The translations under genes were made by a program, and so were the position numbers. This document shows, in pieces, positions 6,488 to 13,581 of a stretch of 16,407 bases of DNA. The notes below the pieces were generated by a model. It was not told the DNA's origin, ran no database searches, and worked only from the letters and a program-made list of their open reading frames with translations. The DNA lies in NCBI GenBank assembly GCA_017414605.1, contig JAFQLG010000076.1, positions 1 to 16,407 of the forward strand, written 5' to 3'. Source of the DNA: Clostridia bacterium (GTDB taxonomy: Bacteria; Bacillota_A; Clostridia; Oscillospirales; CAG-272). Within the stretch, counting starts at the first letter, position 1; every line of letters begins with the position of its first letter.

Positions 6488-9154
6488 ATGAAAGAATATC
6501 TTTCATCTATTGCCGAGGTCTTTGGTTTCGTTCGCTCAAGCGAGAGTGGTCTTTCCTCCGCTGAAGCAGCAGCAAGACTTGAGACAAACGGCAAAAACAA
6601 GCTCGTTGAGGGTAAAAAGGAATCCTTGATCGTTAAGTTCTTAAAGCAGCTGGCTGAGCCTATGACCATTATTCTCATAGTTGCGGCGGCTATTTCCGCA
6701 GGACTTGAGATCTATGAGGGCTTGGCTAACAACCATTGGGAATTCCCTGCTGACGTTGTTATCATTCTCGCAGTCGTTCTCATCAATGCCATCCTCGGTG
6801 TTTTCCAGGAGAGCAAGGCGGAAAAGGCGCTTGAAGCTCTTCAGGAAATGTCCAAGGCGCAATCCAAGGTCATTCGTGACGGCAAGCAGATAACCATTCC
6901 CAGCGAAGACCTCGTTGTCGGTGACGTTATCGTGCTTGAGGCAGGCGACGCAGTTCCCGCGGACGCGCGTATCATCGAGTGCGCTTCTATGAAGATAGAG
7001 GAAGCTGCTCTTACGGGTGAATCCGTTCCCGTTGACAAAAAGGTTGACGTTCTCACCGCGAACGCTAACGGCGACGTTGCTCTCGGTGACCGCAAAAACA
7101 TGGTATTCATGGGCTCTACCGTCGTGTTCGGACGCGGTAAGGCGGTCGTTAACGCGACCGGTATGGATACCGAAATGGGGAAGATCGCAAACGCGCTGGC
7201 TCAGGCTGAGGAAGGTAAAACTCCCCTCCAGATCAAGCTTGCAGGTCTTTCCAAGATACTCACCTATCTCGTTATAGGTATCTGCGTTGTTATCTTCGCA
7301 GTTCAGCTTCTCAGACACGGAAGCTTTGGATTTGAGCCTATCATAAACTCCTTTATGCTGGCTATATCCTTGGCGGTTGCCGCAATCCCCGAGGGACTTG
7401 CAACCGTTGTTACCATCGTTCTTTCCATCGGCGTTACCAATATGTCCAAGCGTAACGCTATTATCCGTAAGCTAACCGCGGTTGAAACTCTCGGATGCAC
7501 ACAGATCATCTGCTCCGACAAAACGGGTACGCTTACACAAAATAAGATGACCGTAGTTGACCATTACGGCGACCACGAAAAGCTTCTTGCTAACGCAATG
7601 TCGCTCTGCTCCGACGCGGAGTTTGACGAGGAGGCAAAGACGGCAATAGGCGAGCCCACCGAGGCGGCTCTCGTTAACTATGCCGAGAGTCTTGAGCTTT
7701 CCAAGAACGTTCAAAAGAACGTATTTGTCCGCGTAGGCGAGGTTCCCTTTGACTCGGGCAGAAAGATGATGTCAACTGTTCACAGAACGGCTGACGGCAC
7801 GCTCGTTCAGTTTACAAAGGGCGCTCCCGACGAGCTTCTTAAGCGTTGCACAAAGGCGCTTGTTGGCGGCGAGGTCGTTGAACTTACAGACGCCATTCGC
7901 GCTGACATCCTTGCAGCAAACAAGGCAATGGCAGACAAGGCTCTCCGCGTGCTTGCGGCAGCCAAGAAGGACCTTGACGCAGAGCCTGCCGAATACACAA
8001 GCGAAGCAGTTGAATGTGACCTCTGCTTTGTTGGTCTTGTAGGAATGATAGACCCCGTTCGTCCCGAGGTAAAGCCCGCTATCGACGAATGCCGCAGCGC
8101 AGGTATCCGCCCCATAATGATCACGGGCGACCACAAGGACACCGCAATAGCAATAGCTCTCCAGCTCGGTATCATCACCGACAAGGCCGAGGCTATCACG
8201 GGCGCTGAGCTTGACGAGATCTCCGACGAGGAGTTTGAGACGGCCGTTGAAAAGTACAGCGTTTACGCACGCGTTCAGCCCGAGCACAAGACAAGGATCG
8301 TTAATGCTTGGCGTAAAAAAGGCATGATAACCGCTATGACGGGTGACGGAGTTAACGATGCCCCCTCCATCAAGAATGCCGACATCGGCGTTGGTATGGG
8401 TATCACGGGTACCGACGTTACCAAGAACGTTGCAGATATGATCCTTGCAGACGACAACTTTGCAACTATCGTTTCCGCAGTTGGCGAGGGACGCAGAATT
8501 TACGATAACATTCGTAAGGCTATCCAGTTCCTGCTCGCATCCAATCTCTCCGAGGTGCTTGCAATATTCTTTGCAACCCTGCTCGGATTTACCATCTTCC
8601 AGCCCGTTCAGCTGCTTTGGATCAACCTTATTACAGACTGCTTCCCTGCTCTCGCGCTCGGAATGGAAGAGCCTGAGGCAGACGTTATGAAGCGTCACCC
8701 CAGAAACTCCAAGGAAGGCATTTTCGCAGGCGGTCTTGGCGCTGCAGTTGCATATCAGGGCGTTCTCGTTACACTTATCACTCTCGCATCCTACTTTATC
8801 GGTCACTGGTACGAAACGGGTAACTTTGAGATCACCGACAGCGTTCACGGAACGACTATGGCATTCCTCACGCTTGCTATGTGCGAGGTTTTCCACTCGT
8901 TTAACATGAGATCTCTCCACGGCTCTATCTTCACCCTCAAGGGTCAGAACAAGTGGCTCTGGGGCGCAGGACTTCTCTCGCTCATTCTTACAAGCGTTGT
9001 AGTTCTTATAGCTCCTATTGCAGACGTATTCGGTATGGTCGCTATCGGCATTGACGAGTACCTTATCGCTATGGGTCTCGGCTTCTGCATTATTCCCTTG
9101 GTTGAGATAGGCAAGATCTTCTCCAGGATAATTGACAAGAAAAAGAACAGATAA
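6488..9154 (+). CDS. P2-type cation-translocating ATPase (Ca2+/Mn2+-type)
   Basis: An 888-residue P-type ATPase of the SERCA/PMCA-like group, which moves divalent cations out of the cytoplasm using ATP. Order: cation-ATPase N-terminal domain, actuator domain with TGES at 176-179, M4 motif with PEGL (Glu302), the DKTGT phosphorylation site with Asp344, KGAPDE in the nucleotide domain, the GDGVND hinge at 619-624, then M5-M10. Transport-site residues of SERCA are kept in M4 (Glu302), M5 (Asn686, Glu689) and M6 (Asn713, Thr716, Asp717); the M8 glutamate appears to be Ala in TLAMCEVFHSF. Length is normal. ATG 6488 follows AAGGAG (6475-6480) by 7 bases. The Mn2+ riboswitch directly upstream argues that Mn2+ is a physiological substrate or signal. 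Ca2+ transport remains equally possible from the residues alone. Confidence 0.95.
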   Translation: MKEYLSSIAEVFGFVRSSESGLSSAEAAARLETNGKNKLVEGKKESLIVKFLKQLAEPMTIILIVAAAISAGLEIYEGLANNHWEFPADVVIILAVVLINAILGVFQESKAEKALEALQEMSKAQSKVIRDGKQITIPSEDLVVGDVIVLEAGDAVPADARIIECASMKIEEAALTGESVPVDKKVDVLTANANGDVALGDRKNMVFMGSTVVFGRGKAVVNATGMDTEMGKIANALAQAEEGKTPLQIKLAGLSKILTYLVIGICVVIFAVQLLRHGSFGFEPIINSFMLAISLAVAAIPEGLATVVTIVLSIGVTNMSKRNAIIRKLTAVETLGCTQIICSDKTGTLTQNKMTVVDHYGDHEKLLANAMSLCSDAEFDEEAKTAIGEPTEAALVNYAESLELSKNVQKNVFVRVGEVPFDSGRKMMSTVHRTADGTLVQFTKGAPDELLKRCTKALVGGEVVELTDAIRADILAANKAMADKALRVLAAAKKDLDAEPAEYTSEAVECDLCFVGLVGMIDPVRPEVKPAIDECRSAGIRPIMITGDHKDTAIAIALQLGIITDKAEAITGAELDEISDEEFETAVEKYSVYARVQPEHKTRIVNAWRKKGMITAMTGDGVNDAPSIKNADIGVGMGITGTDVTKNVADMILADDNFATIVSAVGEGRRIYDNIRKAIQFLLASNLSEVLAIFFATLLGFTIFQPVQLLWINLITDCFPALALGMEEPEADVMKRHPRNSKEGIFAGGLGAAVAYQGVLVTLITLASYFIGHWYETGNFEITDSVHGTTMAFLTLAMCEVFHSFNMRSLHGSIFTLKGQNKWLWGAGLLSLILTSVVVLIAPIADVFGMVAIGIDEYLIAMGLGFCIIPLVEIGKIFSRIIDKKKNR

Positions 9155-9171
9155 TTAAATCCAAAAATCGC

Positions 9172-9202
9172 ATGCCCTCGCAGTTTTGCGAGGGCATTTT
9201 TT
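9172..9202 (+). terminator. Intrinsic terminator after the ATPase
   Basis: ATGCCCTCGCA (9172-9182) pairs perfectly with TGCGAGGGCAT (9187-9197) around GTTT, followed by a run of Ts to 9202. It separates the ATPase from the sigma-factor operon, whose -35 begins two bases later. Confidence 0.95.
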
Positions 9203-9203
9203 A

Positions 9204-9232
9204 TTGACATTTGAAAGATAAATCAGTATAAT
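9204..9232 (+). promoter_or_regulatory. Consensus sigma-A promoter of the ECF operon
   Basis: TTGACA (9204-9209), 17 bases, TATAAT (9227-9232): a full consensus match. The start would be near 9239, giving a leader of about 105 nt. That leader holds a weak AT hairpin (9242-9248 with 9253-9259) and a possible second, sigma-dependent promoter around 9291-9318. Confidence 0.8.
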
Positions 9233-9343
9233 TATATTTATAAAAAACTAAAGTTTTTTTGAAAAACAGTGATAGATTTTGGACTTTTTTGCGACTTGGA
9301 TATGTAAGGGAGTATACCCATTTTAAGAAAACAGAGGTAAATT

Positions 9344-9937
9344 ATGGACACCAAAGAGTTAAACCCACAAGGTCTTCAAACGGATGATGCCATCGTGGAG
9401 CTTTATTGGCAACGCAATGAGACTGCCATAAAGGAGACCGACAGAAAGTACGGCAGGTATCTGCTTGTGATAGCCGACAACATCGTACACAACCGCCTTG
9501 ACAGCGAGGAATGCCTGAATGACACATATCTCGGCACGTGGAATAGAATTCCGCCAACGCGCCCTGTATCCCTGAAATCATTTTTGGCAAGGATAATGCG
9601 CAACGTTTCGGTTGGCAAATTCAGGCAGAATACCGCCGACAAGCGTATCCCCAGCGAGCTTATCACCTCACTGAGCGAGCTTGAGGAATGTATTGCCGGT
9701 GAAAGCAGCATAGACCGCGAAAGAGCCACCAGAGAGCTTGCAGAGATAATCAATGCGGCGCTCCATGCCATGACCGACCGCGAGCAATACATATTCGTTT
9801 GCCGCTATTATTACTCGGACAAAATATCTGCCATAGCATCGTCACTGGGTGTCAGCGATCCGACTATAAACAGAACTTTAGCAAAGCTGAGACGTGACCT
9901 TAAAGCGCGCCTTGACGATGCCGGATATACAATTTAA
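9344..9937 (+). CDS. ECF-type RNA polymerase sigma factor
   Basis: A 197-residue sigma-70-family factor of the extracytoplasmic-function type. Region 2 spans about residues 18-95, with the core-binding and -10 recognition part around DSEECLNDTYLGTWNRIPP and FLARIMRNVSVGKFRQ. Region 4 spans about 135-190, with a helix-turn-helix in SDKISAIASSLGVSDPTINRTLAKLRRDL. There is no region 1 or 3, as usual for ECF factors. This sequence type is common in Clostridia next to a single-pass membrane protein. Start ATG 9344 has AGAGG 6 bases upstream. The next gene begins 10 bases after the stop, and its ribosome binding site overlaps the TAA, so the two are translationally close. It probably directs an envelope-related regulon held inactive by the next protein; the regulon is not identifiable here. 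Confidence 0.93.
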   Translation: MDTKELNPQGLQTDDAIVELYWQRNETAIKETDRKYGRYLLVIADNIVHNRLDSEECLNDTYLGTWNRIPPTRPVSLKSFLARIMRNVSVGKFRQNTADKRIPSELITSLSELEECIAGESSIDRERATRELAEIINAALHAMTDREQYIFVCRYYYSDKISAIASSLGVSDPTINRTLAKLRRDLKARLDDAGYTI

Positions 9938-9947
9938 GGAGGCCGCT

Positions 9948-11648
9948 ATGAGAAACAAGGATGAAATAAAGCTGGATGCACTCTCCATGATGGACGACGA
10001 AATACTTGACAAGCAATCCGAAAAGAGATACAAGCTTATGACCAGAAAGCGCGCTCCGCGCTGGGTGATCCCCTCCTCCGTTGCGGCAGTAATATTGGTT
10101 GCCATAATGGTACCGATACTTATTCTGCTCTTTGCAAAGCAGGTGCCGATATACGAGGGAATGAGCGTGCTTCAGGACTACAACGGCACTTCAACCGCTT
10201 CAGCCGAGCCCGAGCTCTCGCCATACAGATTTGACTATTTGTCAAACAGCAATGGCAACAACGGAAACCACAACGGTCACAATAAAAAGCCCGTTGACGA
10301 GATAATAGAAGAAGACACCTCTTTGAATATTGAAATCCCCGAGCAGCAGATGTATTATGCGAAGCCCGGGCAGGATATCTACATAAACGTTCACATTTCC
10401 AACCCCGACAACTTTGTAATACTTTCCTTTACGCTTAACGGCAAAATGTACTCCTCCTATATGTTTGAGGAGGGCTCGGATATGGAGAACCTTATCTTAA
10501 AGGTCGCCATCGACCCCGCCGCAGAGGGTGTTGTTGAATACACCATAGACGCCATTAAATACGTTGACGGAACCGAGATCAAGGACGTTATAATGAAGGG
10601 CGACCGCACCGTAAAGGTTGGCGTTTATTCCGAGCAGAATCTGCCCTCCGTAACCGTTACCAACAAGGCATCGGAGCTCACAAAACTGACATTTGAAATA
10701 GAGCCTCATGACGAGCACGACATGATATCGGGCAGCGCGGGACAGGTCTATGCCGTTCTCACCGACAACGACAGCGTTGTAGCATACAAGGAACTGTCCG
10801 TGGGCTCTGTAAACACCGTTGAATTTGACAGTCTGAGCGACGGCTTGGAATACAGGCTTGCGGTTGTCGCATATTACGACTCCTTTGACGGAAACGGATT
10901 TTCCGCTCACCTGATGTATGAAAAAGACGTGTCCACAAAGGCGCTGGTTTATGTAACGGGCTTGAAGCTTGATGGCGGCTCGCTTTTGTTTGACGTTGAA
11001 ATTGATGATCGCTTCCCCGTTGTTATAGAAGGTCTTGACCTCGTTTGCAGCGGTATCGTTGTACAGAGCATCGGCGCGGAGCAGCGCGAATTTGAAAACG
11101 TTGTATTCATTGGCGAGTATTTTGTCAGCGCACGATATACAAACGGCGACTCTCAGGGCTCGGCTATCAGCGAGGAGAGCGTGACGATAGATATGGTCGG
11201 TGACGTTTCATATATCGTTCCCGGCGGCACGATATATAAGCCCTTTTCGGGCGACATGCAAATATGGAATGCCGGCACACTTGATTTTCGTGTGCATCCC
11301 GGTATCGACATAAAGGTAACGGGCGACGCAAGCGTATATGCGGCGGCACCCGGCACCGTTACCGATATTCGCTTTGGCGATTACGGCTGGTGCGTGGAGG
11401 TATCTCTCTCTGACGGCATAACCAAAATGTGTTACGAGGGAATAAACGAATACAGCATAGAGCTTGAGATAGGCGATAAAGTTGCAGGCGGTACTCTGCT
11501 GGGTAGCGCCGAATCACAGATGATAGAGGTTGCCGACCCTGAACACGTTCACTTTGCGGTTTATGAAAACGGAGTTGCCACAGACCCGCAGAAATACGTT
11601 ACTTACCCGATTCTTGACCTTGGCGAATACGAATTTATGCAGGAATAA
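9948..11648 (+). CDS. Single-pass membrane protein: anti-sigma-like head, extracytoplasmic M23/LytM domain
   Basis: A 566-residue protein. Residues 1-38 are cytoplasmic and resemble the short N-termini of clostridial ECF partner proteins (LDALSMMDDEILDKQSEKR). A transmembrane helix follows at about 39-64, then an Asn/Gly/His linker (about 100-113), a long beta-rich region of Ig or FN3 character (about 120-425), and a C-terminal M23 (LytM) fold. Zinc-ligand motifs are present: His450 and Asp454 in HPGID, and His533/His535 in EHVHF. The third conserved His, in the usual YAHL position, is replaced (CYEGI, 495-499), so peptidase activity is doubtful. Start ATG 9948 follows AAGGAGG by 5 bases; upstream in-frame starts overlap the sigma gene and lack a site. 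The likely role is an anti-sigma factor sensing the cell wall, with M23 as a binding module. SpoIIQ-like degenerate M23 proteins are a precedent. Confidence 0.8.
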   Translation: MRNKDEIKLDALSMMDDEILDKQSEKRYKLMTRKRAPRWVIPSSVAAVILVAIMVPILILLFAKQVPIYEGMSVLQDYNGTSTASAEPELSPYRFDYLSNSNGNNGNHNGHNKKPVDEIIEEDTSLNIEIPEQQMYYAKPGQDIYINVHISNPDNFVILSFTLNGKMYSSYMFEEGSDMENLILKVAIDPAAEGVVEYTIDAIKYVDGTEIKDVIMKGDRTVKVGVYSEQNLPSVTVTNKASELTKLTFEIEPHDEHDMISGSAGQVYAVLTDNDSVVAYKELSVGSVNTVEFDSLSDGLEYRLAVVAYYDSFDGNGFSAHLMYEKDVSTKALVYVTGLKLDGGSLLFDVEIDDRFPVVIEGLDLVCSGIVVQSIGAEQREFENVVFIGEYFVSARYTNGDSQGSAISEESVTIDMVGDVSYIVPGGTIYKPFSGDMQIWNAGTLDFRVHPGIDIKVTGDASVYAAAPGTVTDIRFGDYGWCVEVSLSDGITKMCYEGINEYSIELEIGDKVAGGTLLGSAESQMIEVADPEHVHFAVYENGVATDPQKYVTYPILDLGEYEFMQE

Positions 11649-11661
11649 TATTTTTTAATAC

Positions 11662-11702
11662 AAAGCCCCAAGACAACCTGAGGTTGCTCTCGGGGCTTTT
11701 AT
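11662..11702 (+). terminator. Intrinsic terminator after the ECF operon
   Basis: AAAGCCCC (11662-11669) pairs with GGGGCTTT (11692-11699), and an inner CAACC/GGTTG helix closes a TGA loop. The tail is TTTTATTG. Confidence 0.85.
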
Positions 11703-11714
11703 TGTCCTCAAATA

Positions 11715-11743
11715 TTGACAAAAGGTCAAAACCGATATATAAT
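11715..11743 (+). promoter_or_regulatory. Consensus sigma-A promoter of the M3 peptidase gene
   Basis: TTGACA (11715-11720), exactly 17 bases, TATAAT (11738-11743). The transcript would start near 11750, about 25 bases before the ATG, so the leader is short and unregulated by RNA structure. Confidence 0.88.
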
Positions 11744-11774
11744 TGGTTTATATTCTATAAAAAGGAGATCTGAA

Positions 11775-13535
11775 ATGTATAACGAATGGTCACTTGACGT
11801 TTTTTACAAGGGTATTGACGATCCCGCACTTGCCGCTGATATGGCAAAGCTTGAAGAAACGGTTGCCAGATGCAAATCGGCAGTTACCACCCTTAATTAC
11901 GACGACACGGCTAAAACTCTTCGAGAAATGATAGATATAAAGGAGACGCTGACGTTGCTCGTGCGCCGTCTTGCAGGATATTTCAGCCTGCGCCGCTCGA
12001 CAAACAGCCGCGACACCGAGGTATCGGTCTATATGACCAAGATCCAGATGATGATGGCTTCCTTGGCGCGCGAAAACGTTATGTTTGATAAGTACGTTGG
12101 CGGAATTGAGGACATTGACGCCGTGATCGAAGGCGACGAGGTGCTTTCCGAGTACAAATTCCATTTTAGCGAGGTTAAGGCCGCCGTATCGCACAATATG
12201 AGCGACGATGCCGAGGACGTTTTTGCAAAAATGAATATCTCGGGCGGACGCGCCTGGGGCGATCTGTTCTCTTTCCTCACCTCAACGCTTGAGGTCGACT
12301 ACAAGGGAGAGGTAACGACGCTCTCCGCCATTCGCGGTCTTGCCGAGAGTGCGGACGCCGAGGAAAGAAAGTCCGCTTACGAGGCGGAAATTGCCAGCTA
12401 CAGAAAGGTTAAGGACTCCATTGCCTTCTCGCTCAACAGCATCAAGGCGCAGGTCAACACCGAGGCGGCGCTTCGCGGCTACAAGGACGCGCTTGACGTA
12501 ACGCTGTCGCAGTCCAGAATGAAAAAGGAAACGCTTGACGCAATGTTTGACGCAATGCGCGAGTATATGCCCAAATTCCGCGAATACTTAAAGCACAAGG
12601 CAAAGCTCTTAGGTCACGAGAACGGCATGCCCTGGTACGATATTTTGGCTCCTATGGGTAAGGCGGACAGCCGCACCTTTACCGCCAAAGAGGCTCACGA
12701 GTACCTCGTTGAGCATTTCAATTCCTTTGCTCCCGACCTTGCCGATATGGTTGACGAGGCTTTCAAAAACGATTGGATAGACTTTTATTCCCGTCCCGGT
12801 AAGTCGGGCGGCGCGTTCTGCTCCAATCTTCCCTTCTTCAAGCAGAGCCGCATACTTACAAACTTCTCGGGCTCCTTTGGTTCGGTAGTAACGCTTGCGC
12901 ACGAGCTTGGCCACGCATATCACGGCATGCTCATTCAGGATCACCGTCCCTTGAACACGGGCTACACCATGCCCGTTGCCGAAACGGCATCCAACTTTAA
13001 CGAGCTTATAATCGTAAATGATGCCATCGCAAAGGCAGAGGGCGAGGAAAAGCTGCAGCTTATCGAAAGTCAGCTTCAGGACTGCACGCAGATCATCGTT
13101 GACATCTACTCGCGCTTCTTGTTTGAGGACGAGGTAATTCGCCGCCGCAAGAATACCTTTATGTTTGCAAAGGATCTTGAGGAGATAATGCTGAATGCAC
13201 AGAGAGAGGCATTTGGCGACGCGCTCGACCCCGACTACATGCACCCCTACATGTGGTGCTGCAAGAGCCACTATTACAGAGCGGGACTGAGCTACTATAA
13301 CTTCCCCTATGCCTTTGGCGGTCTGTTCTCGCGCGGACTCTATGCAAAGTATCTTGAGGAAGGCGAAGCCTTCCTGCCCAAATACCGCGCCCTGCTCAAC
13401 GCCACCACGGTCGACACCGTTGAAAACGTTGCGCTTATCGCGGGCATAGACTTAACCAAGCCCGAATTCTGGCGCAAGAGTCTTCAAATGATAGCCGACA
13501 GAATCGACGAATTTATCGCGGTTACAAGTAAATAA
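11775..13535 (+). CDS. M3-family oligoendopeptidase (PepF-like)
   Basis: A 586-residue cytoplasmic zinc metallopeptidase of family M3, which degrades short oligopeptides. The zinc site HELGH is at residues 376-380, with Glu377 the catalytic base and Glu403 in VAETASNFNE the third ligand. The conserved C-terminal stretch YYNFPYAFGGLFSRGLY is typical of the pepF branch. The N-terminal half is helical, as in relatives; there is no signal peptide. Length is usual for PepF (about 560-600). Start ATG 11775 has AGGAG 7 bases upstream; a longer open frame back to 11715 begins in the -35 box and is untranslated. It is monocistronic, with its own promoter and a terminator shared with the convergent gene. 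Confidence 0.95.
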   Translation: MYNEWSLDVFYKGIDDPALAADMAKLEETVARCKSAVTTLNYDDTAKTLREMIDIKETLTLLVRRLAGYFSLRRSTNSRDTEVSVYMTKIQMMMASLARENVMFDKYVGGIEDIDAVIEGDEVLSEYKFHFSEVKAAVSHNMSDDAEDVFAKMNISGGRAWGDLFSFLTSTLEVDYKGEVTTLSAIRGLAESADAEERKSAYEAEIASYRKVKDSIAFSLNSIKAQVNTEAALRGYKDALDVTLSQSRMKKETLDAMFDAMREYMPKFREYLKHKAKLLGHENGMPWYDILAPMGKADSRTFTAKEAHEYLVEHFNSFAPDLADMVDEAFKNDWIDFYSRPGKSGGAFCSNLPFFKQSRILTNFSGSFGSVVTLAHELGHAYHGMLIQDHRPLNTGYTMPVAETASNFNELIIVNDAIAKAEGEEKLQLIESQLQDCTQIIVDIYSRFLFEDEVIRRRKNTFMFAKDLEEIMLNAQREAFGDALDPDYMHPYMWCCKSHYYRAGLSYYNFPYAFGGLFSRGLYAKYLEEGEAFLPKYRALLNATTVDTVENVALIAGIDLTKPEFWRKSLQMIADRIDEFIAVTSK

Positions 13536-13546
13536 TTAAAAAACGA

Positions 13547-13575
13547 GAGGCACCCCAAAGGGTGCCTCTTTTTTA
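13547..13575. terminator. Bidirectional terminator between pepF-like and surface-protein genes
   Basis: GAGGCACCC (13547-13555) and GGGTGCCTC (13560-13568) pair perfectly around CAAA. On the plus strand TTTTTTATTTT follows. On the minus strand the stem is followed by TCGTTTTTTAATTA, serving the convergent gene that ends at 13582. Confidence 0.93.
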
Positions 13576-13581
13576 TTTTAT

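Noticed and set aside
7772..8920. 382-residue open frame on the minus strand
   Set aside because: It lies wholly inside the ATPase gene, opposite its most conserved motifs, and its Cys/Asn/Val-rich translation matches no family.
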